From a virus, in the IMG/VR virus record IMGVR_UViG_3300027754_000179, positions 1 through 43,297 of that record: a DNA stretch of 43,297 bases. One strand, given 5' to 3'. The position numbers were made by a program, and so were the translations under genes. The notes under the pieces are model-generated. The model had not been told where the DNA came from. It saw nothing but the letters and a program-made list of their open reading frames with translations, and searched no databases. Positions 19,881 to 29,335 of this stretch are shown here, piece after piece. Within the stretch, counting starts at the first letter, position 1. Each line of letters starts with the position of its first letter.

Positions 19881-22800
19881 CTAAGTAATAAGTCCCAAAG
19901 CTTTTAATCGATTAGTATCAGTAACGGGCGTTAAAGTACTTACATCAACTTTAGATGGGGGTGTTGAAGGTAGACCTCCACCAGGAGATTGTACACCTCC
20001 TGTTGAAGTTTGTCCAAGGCCTCCTATGCCAGATACGGGAGTTAAAGTGCTTATATCGACATGTGAAGGTGGTCTTACGTATGTAGGTCTTGTAGGTCCT
20101 GTTGGTGTTCCACCATTAATAACGCTATTAAGCGTGTAGTTAATTACGCCATTAATGATTTGTCTTGTAAAGACGCGACCAAGGGTATCTACAAATTGAC
20201 CTAATGAATTTTGTGTTATACCTCCCACTGGCGTACTTGGTGGTGTCACTGGTGGTGTGACAGGCGGCGTAACCACTGGTGGCGTAACTACAGGAGGTGT
20301 CACAGGTGGTTCAACTATTGGTGGTGTAACCACTGGCGGCGTTACCACTGGTGGGGTTACAGGCTCAGTAGGAGGTGTGACCACTGGAGGCGTTACAGGA
20401 GGAGTAACGACTGGTGGTGTCACAACTGGCGGTTCAACAACAGGAGGAGTCACTGGAGGTGTTATCGGTGGCTCTACTGGCGGAGTAACAGGCGGCGTAA
20501 CAACTGGAGGAGTCACTACTGGTGGCTCTACTACAGGAGGAGTTACGGGCGGTGTTACAGGAGGTACCACAGGCGGTGTCACTGGAGGTGTAACAACTGG
20601 TGGAGTAACAGGTGGCACCACTGGTGGATTTTGAATAATGTTGCCAATAGTATCTGTTACGCCTGGTGTAGTAGGTGTTGTCGTACCTGTATCCGTTGGA
20701 GGTGTAACTGGCGGAGTGACAGGTGGAGTAACAGGTGGAGTAACAGGTGGTGTGACTGGCGGCGTTACAGGTGGCGCTGGCGGATTAGCTATGTAATTAT
20801 TTACAAAGTTTGTTTTGTAATCATTTGCAGCTTTTTGTGCTTGATTTAATATTACAGAATTAGCTTGTATATTTTTAAACCCTTCTGTGCGTAACATTGT
20901 TTGAGCCTGTTCTACTCTTGCTTGTAAGTCTTTATATCCTTGATCTTTGTATAACGCAGCATTAGCCATTTGTGTTTGAGTAAGAGTAGGTGGTGTTGTA
21001 GGCGTCGTAGGCGTCGTAGGCGTGGTCGGCGTTGTAGGTGTTGTAGGTGTTGTAGGTGTTGTAGGTGTTGTAGGTGTAGTTGTTGTACCTGGCACCGCAA
21101 CATGAGCAATATTAGTTCCATATTCAGCATTGTATTTATCAATTTTTGTATTGTAATTATTTATTGTTGTTGCGCTATTTAATAAAGCTCCCGTTGGTGG
21201 CGGTGGTGGAGGTAAATAGGAAAGTGTAGGAATCTTTGTTCCGTAATTATTATTGAAATTTGTTACAGCCTTATTATAATTGTTAGCATCTATAGAGTTT
21301 CCTATAACACCTTTCTCAGGTATGGCCGTAGGCACAGAAGAAATGTTTGTTCCGTTTTCAGCATTATATTTTGCTATGTTGTTATTTAATTCTATTGCTT
21401 TGGTTGCATCAAAGTTTCGGTCTAATCCTATTGGAATATTTATTCCTTGTATTTCATGCGTGCCATATTTTGCATTAAGTCTGTCTATAGCATTATTGTA
21501 AGTTTCAATAGATTTTAAATCGCCAGTTGGTGGTGGTGGAAGTTGTATAGGTGTAATTGTTCCAGCTTTAGGATTAATTGTATAATATTTTCCAGACGCG
21601 CCTTGCATCGCTTGATTGGAATTGATACTAATTCCAAGTTTAGGATTTCCTTGCGGTTGATTTGGGTCTGTACTAACTTGTTTTTTTGCAATATCTAATA
21701 ATGCAGCATCAGTTGGTTTTTTAACAAGTTGATCAAGAACATATTGTTCTTTATTATTAATTTGTAAATTTTTTGGAGTGTCGCCATCTAATACTGATTT
21801 AAGCGCTAGGTTAACCGCACTACCAGCTAAGCCGTATTTTGAACGCAACTGAGTGGTATTTGTTGAAAGGTTTTCAATGTTTTTTTGGATTGTTGCTGCT
21901 TTTGCAAAATCTCCAGAATCAATTGCTGCCTTCTGTTGTGCATAAAGATTATTTGGATCATTATTAACAATAGATAACTTTTGTTTGTTTATATTCAACG
22001 CTTCTTTTAAATACTCTTTTTCTTTATCTGTCAAATCAACTAATGTTGCACTTGCACTAAGTCCTGATGCAACTTTTCCAGAATCTAATATTTTTTGAGT
22101 ATCTACAATTGAATTAATAATTTGTGTTTTATTTTTTAGTTCTGGAGAAATAACAACTTGTTTGTCTTTAGGCAATACAGTATTTGTTTTAGTTAAATCT
22201 GTTTGAATCTTTTCTTGTTCTTTTTGTAATTCAACAGCTTTAGCAATGTCACCACTTTGAATTGCTTTTGATTGTGCGTCTGAGTTGTTTGAGTATGCGT
22301 ATAGGTCATATGCAGCTTGTATAGAGCCAGATACTGTGTCGTATTGGCCTTGCAAATTATTTAAATTATCAAATATACCTAATATTTCTTTGTTACCTAA
22401 TAAGTCACCATTAGTCATATTTGAATCAATGGTGGTTGTAATTGGAGCGCCTTCTCTTATGGTTCCATCTGGTAAAACTTCAATTGGTTTTAAAGTAAAT
22501 TGATATTTACCACCGCCTACATCAGTAACTGTTGTGCCAACTTGCGAACTAAGATCTGCTACATTAATTTTTTCACCTGTAAAGGTATTCATATTGCCAG
22601 TGGCTGTTTGATAGACACTGTTTAATTCAGTTAATTTTGTTGCTGCTGCATTTAATGCTGGAATAATATTATCATTTAAATTTGCCGCAATTGGATTTGC
22701 AGTATCTGCATCGCCTGCATCTTTAGCTGCATTGTATGCTGTAATTTGAGCATCGTATCTAGCTTTTAAACTTGCATAATTGCTATCTGTATATTCTTTA

Positions 22801-23495
22801 TTGTATGCATCTGCGGCCACTTGTGCTTTAGTTTGTAAATCTGACGCTTTTGAAAATGTAGGCAATACACCTTTAATTGAATTTACAGTATTTGTAAATC
22901 CATTTGAAATACTTTGAATAGCTGGTGAGTTAGCTTTTGCTGCTTCCCAAGCTTTGCCCATGTATTGAGTTGTAATTGAGCTAATACCAGCAGTAGTTGC
23001 TGCATCTATGATGTCACCACCAGTAATTCCAGCAATGACGCCAGCTGATGTAGCTTTACCTAATGCGCCAGAAAGAACAGGCGCAAATGTAGAATCGCCA
23101 AGAAGACTATCAACAGCTTTATTAAATAGTCCAGCTGGAACCATTTGTCCCGTGGCTGCATCTAACACTTTTGTTGGATCTACTAATGCAGAGCCAAATA
23201 ATTGTTTTTGTAAGATTGGGTCTGATACAAAAGGAACAATACCAGCGGCAGCAATACTTGCTAAGCTTCCACCATTAAGAGCAGAAATAGCAGCATGGCC
23301 AATACCTAAAGCTATATTTGATCCAATGTTTGCTGCAACATCAAAAGCGCTTGATATAAAGGATCCAAAACCTGGAGCTACAAAGTAATCAAATGCAATT
23401 GTTTCAATAATTGGTAATGCATTATCAATAATAACTTCAAGTACACTTCCTACCGCATCAAATACGGCGCCAATTGCATCTCCGACAAATCCCAT
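19881..23495 (-). CDS. 1204-residue virion protein with PTT and PPV repeat arms
   Basis: N-terminal 180 residues are hydrophobic and Gly/Ala-rich (GFVGDAIGAVFDAVGSVLEV; AAAGIVPFV; GALGKATSAGVIAGITGGDI), possibly membrane-seeking. A long helical region with repeated IN(K/S)YNAxYGT modules (about 640-800) follows. Then a PTT tract (about 803-836) and, after a helix, a PPV(T/V/E) tract (about 908-1090) that should form extended polyproline II rods. The C-terminus is Gly/Ser/Thr-rich with GRVFTRQIINGVINYTLNSV. Such proteins occur beside ejection proteins in podophages. No enzyme motif. ATG 23495 overlaps the upstream stop (TAATG). Its repeat DNA makes long open frames on the plus strand that are only shadows. 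Confidence 0.55.
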   Translation of the reverse strand: MGFVGDAIGAVFDAVGSVLEVIIDNALPIIETIAFDYFVAPGFGSFISSAFDVAANIGSNIALGIGHAAISALNGGSLASIAAAGIVPFVSDPILQKQLFGSALVDPTKVLDAATGQMVPAGLFNKAVDSLLGDSTFAPVLSGALGKATSAGVIAGITGGDIIDAATTAGISSITTQYMGKAWEAAKANSPAIQSISNGFTNTVNSIKGVLPTFSKASDLQTKAQVAADAYNKEYTDSNYASLKARYDAQITAYNAAKDAGDADTANPIAANLNDNIIPALNAAATKLTELNSVYQTATGNMNTFTGEKINVADLSSQVGTTVTDVGGGKYQFTLKPIEVLPDGTIREGAPITTTIDSNMTNGDLLGNKEILGIFDNLNNLQGQYDTVSGSIQAAYDLYAYSNNSDAQSKAIQSGDIAKAVELQKEQEKIQTDLTKTNTVLPKDKQVVISPELKNKTQIINSIVDTQKILDSGKVASGLSASATLVDLTDKEKEYLKEALNINKQKLSIVNNDPNNLYAQQKAAIDSGDFAKAATIQKNIENLSTNTTQLRSKYGLAGSAVNLALKSVLDGDTPKNLQINNKEQYVLDQLVKKPTDAALLDIAKKQVSTDPNQPQGNPKLGISINSNQAMQGASGKYYTINPKAGTITPIQLPPPPTGDLKSIETYNNAIDRLNAKYGTHEIQGINIPIGLDRNFDATKAIELNNNIAKYNAENGTNISSVPTAIPEKGVIGNSIDANNYNKAVTNFNNNYGTKIPTLSYLPPPPPPTGALLNSATTINNYNTKIDKYNAEYGTNIAHVAVPGTTTTPTTPTTPTTPTTPTTPTTPTTPTTPTTPPTLTQTQMANAALYKDQGYKDLQARVEQAQTMLRTEGFKNIQANSVILNQAQKAANDYKTNFVNNYIANPPAPPVTPPVTPPVTPPVTPPVTPPVTPPTDTGTTTPTTPGVTDTIGNIIQNPPVVPPVTPPVVTPPVTPPVVPPVTPPVTPPVVEPPVVTPPVVTPPVTPPVEPPITPPVTPPVVEPPVVTPPVVTPPVTPPVVTPPTEPVTPPVVTPPVVTPPIVEPPVTPPVVTPPVVTPPVTPPVTPPSTPVGGITQNSLGQFVDTLGRVFTRQIINGVINYTLNSVINGGTPTGPTRPTYVRPPSHVDISTLTPVSGIGGLGQTSTGGVQSPGGGLPSTPPSKVDVSTLTPVTDTNRLKALGLIT
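20227..20770 (-). repeat. PPV(T/V/E) coding tandem repeat
   Basis: About 540 bases of degenerate 9- to 12-base units coding for TPPV, VTPP and EPPV. Synonymous third positions vary, so selection on the protein is likely. Interrupted near 20636-20700 by a non-repetitive stretch. Confidence 0.8.
20993..21085 (-). repeat. Nine-base PTT repeat array
   Basis: About ten copies of a 9-bp unit (GTAGGTGTT-like on the plus strand), coding for Pro-Thr-Thr. The last five units are nearly identical, so slippage is likely. Confidence 0.85.
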
Positions 23496-23980
23496 TATTT
23501 ACCAGCCTTTAAATTAATTTTTAATTTATATCCAGTAACTTCACCAGTATCACCATAAGGCCTAACTGCTTCATCATGGACTTCAAATTTTTGTGAGTTT
23601 GCTTTTCTAATTAATCTTAACAGTGATGGCACACGAACAAATGCTGTTAGTTGTGTAAAGCCTGATACATGTAATGATCTACCAAAAGCAGTTAAAGCTT
23701 TAACAATGTCTTCTTGTTTATCTGTTGTAAATATATGCGCGTTAGAAGCTACAGGAGACTCTACTTTAAAAAATAAAAGTGAGTTGTGATGCCTTAGCAT
23801 TCTAAATTTATTTGATTGTATGCCGTGATACAAATAAGAATAGACTTGTTTCCAGTCTTGTCCTGGTTCCATGCGCTCAACATTTTGTTGCACAATTTCT
23901 TGTGTCGTCATTGTGCCAGTGCCATGCAATGGATTCTTTTTTGGCTTATGTTCTTTATGATGTTTATGCTGCTTGGTCAT
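23495..23980 (-). CDS. Conserved structural-block protein, possibly GNAT-like
   Basis: 161 residues from ATG 23980, seven bases after AAAGGA; the ATG at 24004 has no such site. Basic His/Lys-rich N-terminus (MTKQHKHHKEHKPKKNPLHG), then a mixed alpha/beta body: SYLYHGIQSNKFRMLRHHNS, LLFFKVES, then ALTAFGRSLHVSGFTQLTAF and a C-terminal GYKLKINLKAG. The layout recalls a degenerate acetyltransferase fold found among phage structural genes, but acetyl-CoA motifs are unclear. Overlaps the upstream gene by 17 bases. Role unknown. Confidence 0.5.
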   Translation of the reverse strand: MTKQHKHHKEHKPKKNPLHGTGTMTTQEIVQQNVERMEPGQDWKQVYSYLYHGIQSNKFRMLRHHNSLLFFKVESPVASNAHIFTTDKQEDIVKALTAFGRSLHVSGFTQLTAFVRVPSLLRLIRKANSQKFEVHDEAVRPYGDTGEVTGYKLKINLKAGK

Positions 23981-24227
23981 TATCAGTCCTTTGATTAACG
24001 GCATTCACAATAGCCTCTGCCCAATCTTGCCAGTTTTCATATATGTATGGGCCTGGTATACCTTCATTAGTAAATGTATCAATACCTTTAAGTCCTACAG
24101 CCCAGTCTTTCCAAGTGTCTTCGTCACCTGGTATTTGTAATTGCTGACCACTATAAGCTTCAACCATGAGACTTGCCCATGAGTTAAAGGTGTGGAATCT
24201 TGGATCATATACAAGTGCTAGTGCCAT
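23964..24227 (-). CDS. Small conserved virion-block protein, Trp-rich
   Basis: 87 residues with paired motifs: TWKDWAVGLKGIDTF then PGPYIYENWQDWAEAIVNAV. The WxDWAxxL...PxxYxxxxWxDWA pattern is one I associate with small proteins next to gp10-like genes in uncultured podoviruses. No known function; probably a structural or assembly component. ATG 24227 overlaps the stop of the gp10-like gene by one base. Confidence 0.55.
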   Translation of the reverse strand: MALALVYDPRFHTFNSWASLMVEAYSGQQLQIPGDEDTWKDWAVGLKGIDTFTNEGIPGPYIYENWQDWAEAIVNAVNQRTDNDQAA

Positions 24228-26245
24228 TAGTACGGTCTCACATCACCGACATCAGCATCAAGTAATACATAACCAAGTTGGTAGTTACCACCAGTGACAT
24301 TACTTTCAAATCTTAATCTTAATTCTCTGCGTTGTTCACGCATATCAATTTTACTTGTGTTTTGATTAAATGTATAAGGGCTAGATTCTTGGTCGTCACC
24401 TTGCGCAAAAGGTCGTCCTGTAACTACTAAAGTCATGTCGCCAGTCATTACAAAGTCAGGCTCTACACGCTCTAATCTTAACCAATAATTATCGCCTGTT
24501 GGGACTTGCTGAGCAGGCCCGCCAGATACCCAACCTAAGTTAGATGTCTCAAAGTAACTTTGAATAGCTGTGACCACTCCACCTGTTGGGCCTGTATAGA
24601 TAGCATCTGTTCCAGTTTCATGTTGAAATAATGATACATAACTCATTATTGTTGTAATAATCATTGCAAAATCCGCTCCATCTGGAAGTGTTGGCGCAAT
24701 TAATACATCACCTACAGCATAGTCTGTACCATGTGTTGTTATTTGCACTTCTGTAACAACTCCGCCAGCAACTGTAATCGTTGCAATAGCAGATATATTT
24801 CCATCTAAATTAGCTAATACTTGATATGGATAAACGCCATCTGTGTAGCTAGATCCAGGATCAACAATTTCAAATCCATCAACACCACCTGTAGCATTAA
24901 TTTCCCATCCAGCATTAATTGGATATGGAAATACTTGAGAGAAGTAGCCAGCTGAGCGTCTAGCGCCTAATGCTTCACCTACGTCGTACCAGCAATTTTC
25001 TCTTATGTTATAAATAATACAATCGTTACATTCTGTAGAATTATCTCTAGGATAAAACCACCAAATCTCACCATAACGAGGTACTTTATTTGCGTAAACT
25101 TTTTGTTTTTGCGCGTAATTTAAATTATCAAAAAAATAGTTTTGATTAAATGTGTTTGGAATTTCTTTTACAACGCCGTTGTATAGCATAAATCGGTCGA
25201 CGCCAATCCAATAATAAATACCATCATATTCAATAACTGATTGCGATGAAAGAATAGATGTTTGTGATGAAATAACGTCATAACGCCAATAGAATGTGTT
25301 TGGAGTGCCGCCAACAGTGACTGTAGTTGGGTTATAAGATACGCGAATAAGTGAATCAAGTGCCCAGAATAAACCTGATGGCGCATTAGATCCGCCTCGA
25401 ACTGGAAGGCCTTTTACAATTTTTGTGGAGGCTACATTTGTTTCGTTTGAATCTGTAGATACCCAGTCACTAAGATTGCCTGCTGCACAATTTTTAATAA
25501 GCCCGTTGTTGCCATATACAAACGTATAAGGATGTAGTACAACTACACCGCCAGACACTGAAATTTGATTGTCAAAAGTAAATGTATTGCTGCCTGTAGA
25601 TCCTGTGGCATCTTCTGAAAGTACAACAGAGGTTCCTGATACGGACACGACTGTGGTTCCCGCTGGAATATCCCCAGCTGAGTCAGTAATTAGTTGGCCT
25701 GCGCCAATAAGCGGATTGATAGCATCAAGCGTAATAGTATCAGTTGAATTTGTTGCCCCCGTTGCTGTAAATATACCAATAGGTGCTAATGATGTACCAT
25801 TGATATCTCCACCTAATACAGGTGTGTTTACAGTGCTGTCAATTTTAGTTAAGTTTTGTCCAGGATGAGCTAGTAGTGTTTGTTGATTAGTACCGCCAGA
25901 GTCAAACTCTGAATCCATTTGCCAAAGGTTATTATCATTTGGCGTAAATCCTGTAAGCGTAAAATCTTGTATACCACTACCAATACCTAAATTGTTGATA
26001 GCTACAACTTGAAGACCATTATTGTATCCACTAAAAATATTATTAAATCCATCATTAGGATCAAGGTATATGCCCCTGCTAGGGCCCGCTAAAGTAGCAG
26101 TAATTTCACGAAAGCCTAAAATTTTTCTTGGGCGACCACGTTGAAAACGACACCATCTTCCATCTTCGTAATAGATACGGTCTGTCAGTGTACCATCGCG
26201 TTGTATGCCAGCTTGGGTATCAATTGCAAATACTTTTTTGGTCAA
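24227..26245 (-). CDS. Packaged-DNA stabilisation/tail-hub-type protein (P22 gp10-like)
   Basis: 672 residues from a TTG at 26245 (TTGA overlap with the upstream stop; GGTGGAG upstream). The N-terminus GIQRDGTLTDRIYYEDGRWC, RFQRGRPRKILGF matches the start of large virion proteins in uncultured podophages compared with P22 gp10. These have a beta-propeller-like body: LYNGVVKEIPNTFNQNYF, GEIWWFYPRDNSTECNDC, IIYNIRENCWYDVGEA. The centre (about 165-235) has an insert rich in Ser/Gly/Thr. C-terminus ELRLRFESNVTGGNYQLGYV. Such proteins plug the tail channel. Similarity is by order and motif, so the exact class is uncertain. Confidence 0.6.
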   Translation of the reverse strand: MTKKVFAIDTQAGIQRDGTLTDRIYYEDGRWCRFQRGRPRKILGFREITATLAGPSRGIYLDPNDGFNNIFSGYNNGLQVVAINNLGIGSGIQDFTLTGFTPNDNNLWQMDSEFDSGGTNQQTLLAHPGQNLTKIDSTVNTPVLGGDINGTSLAPIGIFTATGATNSTDTITLDAINPLIGAGQLITDSAGDIPAGTTVVSVSGTSVVLSEDATGSTGSNTFTFDNQISVSGGVVVLHPYTFVYGNNGLIKNCAAGNLSDWVSTDSNETNVASTKIVKGLPVRGGSNAPSGLFWALDSLIRVSYNPTTVTVGGTPNTFYWRYDVISSQTSILSSQSVIEYDGIYYWIGVDRFMLYNGVVKEIPNTFNQNYFFDNLNYAQKQKVYANKVPRYGEIWWFYPRDNSTECNDCIIYNIRENCWYDVGEALGARRSAGYFSQVFPYPINAGWEINATGGVDGFEIVDPGSSYTDGVYPYQVLANLDGNISAIATITVAGGVVTEVQITTHGTDYAVGDVLIAPTLPDGADFAMIITTIMSYVSLFQHETGTDAIYTGPTGGVVTAIQSYFETSNLGWVSGGPAQQVPTGDNYWLRLERVEPDFVMTGDMTLVVTGRPFAQGDDQESSPYTFNQNTSKIDMREQRRELRLRFESNVTGGNYQLGYVLLDADVGDVRPY

Positions 26246-27495
26246 TTGAAATCTCCACCTGAAATACCACCTTCAAAATTTCCCGTGCCAGTAGCTTCGA
26301 CGTCGCCAGTAACTTGTGCGCCAGTTGTATTAACATTTAATCTTTCAGTTCCAATCACTGTAAAACCCATATTAGTTGCACTTGGTCTATAGATACCAGT
26401 TGAAGCCTCATTAATAAAACTTAATGAAGGGCTGCTTACACTTCCATCTACAAGTTGAGTAGTTGATCCGCCAGCTTGTACTGTATTAGCATTGTAAAAG
26501 TTGACACCATCAGAAATAACAGAAGCTTGTTGGCCAACTGGAATAGCAACTGTAGCGCCGCCAACAGAAGATGTAGTAATGGTTAATGAGTATCCATTGT
26601 CTGTAGTTTGATTACTAATAACATAAAGAGCTACTACTGGAGGATATACAACTGTCACATCCCCAGTAAGAGAGCCTACATACTCTTGAATAATAGAAGT
26701 AGCTTCGTTTGTATTTAAAATAACCGTACCAGAAGTTACTGGTTTAACAAGCGCTGTAAATAAGAAGTTAGGGCTTTGTCCATAGCCTACAGTAAAATAT
26801 TGTGTACCATCACACATGACGAACGCTGCTTCATCAGGCTGAATTGTTTTTGTAGACTGTAAGTCGATAGTTTCTGGTGCTGTTGCAGTTATTGTTAATG
26901 TGCCAGTACCATTATTTTTAAGAATAGTAAACCAGTTATCACCTAGCGTTGAAGCCAAAGGTAAATTTACTGTTCCAGCTCCGCCAGTCCATAATTTATT
27001 TTGAGCGCGATCAGAACTTATGAATGTATATGCATCAGCAAATGTTTGTACTGGATGGCTTTGATTAAGCGTTGTTGATATTGCAAGTAACCCAAGTCCT
27101 GCAAGCTCCGATGCCGTGCCACCTGATGTGCCAGCACCAAAATCAATAACACCCCATGTGCCTGCAGTAGTGTCATTTTCTGTAACATATATATAAACTG
27201 ATTTACCATCTGGAACAGAAACAATTGTGTCGCCATCATAAGTTAATACATCAAATGGTATGGCACCAAGATTACGTATTAAAGCATCCTGACCTACTGA
27301 TATTTGATTAGCTGGAGGCATACCAAGCCACCCAGTATCAGGCGTAATATCCATAATACGTGCCGCCACGTTTTCAGGCGTGGTTACATTAGAAGGCCAC
27401 TCTAATTGAATGTCTGTAGTTAGCTCATAGGCGGCATAACTTACATCCGTTGGGATGATTACGTCACCAGTAAACGGGCTTGTATATGATGGCAT
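26242..27495 (-). CDS. Tail fibre-like protein ending GGISGGDF
   Basis: 417 residues. N-terminus MPSYTSPFTGDVIIPTDVSY, then a beta-rich body (VNLPLASTLGDNWFTILKNN; AVFVMCDG-type turns). The C-terminal block SLSFINEASTGIYRPSATNM, GFTVIGTERLNVN and ATGTGNFEGGISGGDF is the end seen in many fibre or spike proteins where an S74 peptidase chaperone is missing. It ends in the same ISGGxF signature as the 1165-residue fibre (35648-39145). The last codons also carry the ribosome-binding site of the next gene. It probably sits at the tail tip, contacting the host. Confidence 0.65.
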   Translation of the reverse strand: MPSYTSPFTGDVIIPTDVSYAAYELTTDIQLEWPSNVTTPENVAARIMDITPDTGWLGMPPANQISVGQDALIRNLGAIPFDVLTYDGDTIVSVPDGKSVYIYVTENDTTAGTWGVIDFGAGTSGGTASELAGLGLLAISTTLNQSHPVQTFADAYTFISSDRAQNKLWTGGAGTVNLPLASTLGDNWFTILKNNGTGTLTITATAPETIDLQSTKTIQPDEAAFVMCDGTQYFTVGYGQSPNFLFTALVKPVTSGTVILNTNEATSIIQEYVGSLTGDVTVVYPPVVALYVISNQTTDNGYSLTITTSSVGGATVAIPVGQQASVISDGVNFYNANTVQAGGSTTQLVDGSVSSPSLSFINEASTGIYRPSATNMGFTVIGTERLNVNTTGAQVTGDVEATGTGNFEGGISGGDFN

Positions 27496-28130
27496 TATGT
27501 ATCCAATACAGTGGCTTGACGATCGCCAATACGTTGGATATCTTCTGTTTTAAGTGTATCCATAATAGCTTTGTATTGTGCTTGCCAAATAGGTGTGCGC
27601 TCATCATTTTTAAGGAATGGCATAGCTTGCAATAATGAACCATATAGCAATGCTTGTGGCGCATAGATAGTGAACCAGTTAGTTTGGTTGCTTGAGTCTA
27701 ATGGCTGTACGCGCTCGTAGTAAAGAACTTCAAAAGTGTAGTTTGTTGTTGGTGTGGGAGCTACTAACCAATTTTCATAATTATAATCACAATAATATTT
27801 AGGTACATCTGTTTGCGTTTCATCTGGCCAATATTCTCTTAAGTACTCATACTTACGAAGTAGCACAGGGTTTTTTACACCGTCTACAGTAACATTCATA
27901 GACACTGTTTTGTGCCAACGAACTGGTTTAACAATAACAGGATTACTAGCAACCATAGTGCTCTCAACGACTGTTAAGTTACCTAGAAACTTGATTTCTG
28001 AAGCAATGACTTGCTCTGCCAACATAATGAAAAGAGGTATCTTATCTAATGTGGCGGTGTCTGTTCGCTCTAAGTATGATTGAATATTTTCAACCAACGT
28101 ATCATATGTCATTACTGCTGCGACTGTCAT
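27495..28130 (-). CDS. Head-tail adaptor, SU10-type
   Basis: 211 residues. The pattern MTYDTLVENIQSYLERTD, then IPLFIMLAEQVIASEIKFLG (about 31-50), LLRKYEYLREYWPDE, PKYYCDYNYENWLVAPTPTT, FEVLYYERVQPLDSSNQTNW and LYGSLLQAMPFLKND fits the SU10 adaptor family, a dodecameric ring between portal and tail of podophages. Another adaptor-like gene is at 39515-40609. The start may be ATG 28130 or an internal ATG at residue 7. The stop overlaps the fibre start by one base. Confidence 0.78.
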   Translation of the reverse strand: MTVAAVMTYDTLVENIQSYLERTDTATLDKIPLFIMLAEQVIASEIKFLGNLTVVESTMVASNPVIVKPVRWHKTVSMNVTVDGVKNPVLLRKYEYLREYWPDETQTDVPKYYCDYNYENWLVAPTPTTNYTFEVLYYERVQPLDSSNQTNWFTIYAPQALLYGSLLQAMPFLKNDERTPIWQAQYKAIMDTLKTEDIQRIGDRQATVLDT

Positions 28131-28131
28131 A

Positions 28132-28578
28132 CTAACCTCTTAAAAATAATTTATATTCTGCTTGCCTTCGAAGTTGAAGGCCCTTTAATATCTTTCCACC
28201 TGCTCTGCAATATTTTAAAATATTTTCTGCAGCCGTTTTTTTATCTCCGCGTAACATCGCTTGACGGAGTGTTGATCTTTGTAATGTTCCGAGACCAAGA
28301 TTAAAGCTAAAACTAACCAAAGCATCAAACTCACATTGCTTAAGAGGCACAGGAAGTTGCATAGCAACACCCCGCTCAAATCTACTAAGGTCTTTTCTAA
28401 GTAAAGCATCTACTTCTGCTCCTGTGAAAGTTTTGTTGTAACTATCAGGGAGTTGTTTACCATCACCAATGAGGTGTCCGTAACCAATTGTGTACAGCCC
28501 AGCAGCGCACTTGTAAGGCCTATAACGAACACCTTCAAAATGCTTAATAAGCTCAATGCCCGCATCTGAAGTCTTCAT
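28132..28578 (-). CDS. Endolysin, GH24 lysozyme (T4/P21 type)
   Basis: 148 residues. The catalytic triad pattern Glu-8-Cys-5-Thr is seen: Glu15 (HFEG), Cys24 and Thr30 (GLYTIGYGH). The N-terminal lobe is followed by FDALVSFSFNLGLGTLQRST (about 91-110), the GH24 helix pair, and a C-terminal QLRRQAEYKLFLRG. It hydrolyses the MurNAc-GlcNAc bond. There is no signal-anchor at the N-terminus (MKTSDAGIELI), so it needs the holin to reach the wall. Stop and start abut neighbours in a compact lysis cassette. Confidence 0.93.
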   Translation of the reverse strand: MKTSDAGIELIKHFEGVRYRPYKCAAGLYTIGYGHLIGDGKQLPDSYNKTFTGAEVDALLRKDLSRFERGVAMQLPVPLKQCEFDALVSFSFNLGLGTLQRSTLRQAMLRGDKKTAAENILKYCRAGGKILKGLQLRRQAEYKLFLRG

Positions 28579-29063
28579 TATTTTTTGCTAAAAGCTTGTG
28601 ATCCAAACCAAAAACCAATGATTGACGTTAAAATAGCCTCTTCGGTTTCTGAAAATACTGCAGTTAATGCTGTGCCAAAATCTACACCTGTGTGTATAGC
28701 CCAAATAAGTCCAGCCACATCTACAAACACTAATAAAGATATGATGATGTAAGTCACCATAGGTCTTACACTAGCTCTTAAGTTAATGATCCAACTTGCA
28801 GCACCGTCAGCTTCTTTAGCTGCTTGAGCATATAATGCTACTTTTTCTTGAGCGAAAGCTTCAACTTGAGCTTCTTCAAATTTAATTTCTTCCACGCGTT
28901 CAGCTGATTTAAAGCCTCTTTCAGCCATTGCAAGCTGTTGTTCGTTTTGCATTTTAGCCATTTCAAGTTCATGTTTTTGGTCACCCTTTTGTTGAAAAAA
29001 TGATAATAGACTTGGAAGTCCGCTTGTAGCAAAACCTAATATACCACTAATAATACTAAACAT
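28578..29063 (-). CDS. Holin, GTA-type 3TM family
   Basis: 161 residues. Hydrophobic N-terminus (FSIISGILGFATSGLPSLLS), a charged helical loop (HELEMAKMQNEQQLAMAERG...), then two further spans: RPMVTYIIISLLVFVDVAGL (about 99-118) and AILTSIIGFWFGSQAF (about 143-158). This is the GTA_holin_3TM layout with the SVRPxVT motif. Holins open the inner membrane so the lysozyme can pass. It is followed by the lysozyme and preceded by a Rz-like gene. ATG 29063 overlaps the upstream stop by one base (TAATG). Confidence 0.85.
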   Translation of the reverse strand: MFSIISGILGFATSGLPSLLSFFQQKGDQKHELEMAKMQNEQQLAMAERGFKSAERVEEIKFEEAQVEAFAQEKVALYAQAAKEADGAASWIINLRASVRPMVTYIIISLLVFVDVAGLIWAIHTGVDFGTALTAVFSETEEAILTSIIGFWFGSQAFSKK

Positions 29064-29335
29064 TATTTACCCTTCCTTTGCATATCATGCTCTTCTAAAA
29101 TTCTAATACGTACATTAAGTTCACCCATCTGGGCTCTTAATTCCTCTTTCAGTTTAGCTCTAGCTTCTACTGAGATTGGGCTATCTGTAGGTACACCTTG
29201 TTCTGTAATAAGGTTAGGCATTTTAGACTTAATAGCAATTAAATCTGATTGAATAGATGCCATAGATGTAAGCAACCAGGCAATAGCCGAGACTATTACA
29301 GGAAACAACATACTAGCTAATTTTTCCATGTTCAT
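29063..29335 (-). CDS. Small membrane-anchored coiled-coil protein, Rz-like candidate
   Basis: 90 residues. One N-terminal span (MLFPVIVSAIAWLLTSMASI) and a long charged helix (VEARAKLKEELRAQMGELNV, RIRILEEHD). That topology (anchor inside, coiled coil in the periplasm) fits an i-spanin-like lysis protein, but no lipoprotein partner is seen, so the assignment is tentative. ATG 29335 overlaps the upstream stop by four bases; an alternative ATG two codons in (29329) is possible. Confidence 0.5.
   Translation of the reverse strand: MNMEKLASMLFPVIVSAIAWLLTSMASIQSDLIAIKSKMPNLITEQGVPTDSPISVEARAKLKEELRAQMGELNVRIRILEEHDMQRKGK

Noticed and set aside
20211-20849. Long Trp/Arg-rich and Gly/Thr-rich open frames on the plus strand (also 20257-20634)
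   Set aside because: They are complements of the PPV repeat of the 1204-residue gene; low complexity, no ribosome-binding site and no family.
20993-21085. CRISPR-like array in the PTT and PPV repeats
   Set aside because: Units of 9-12 bases without unique spacers, in frame within a protein gene.
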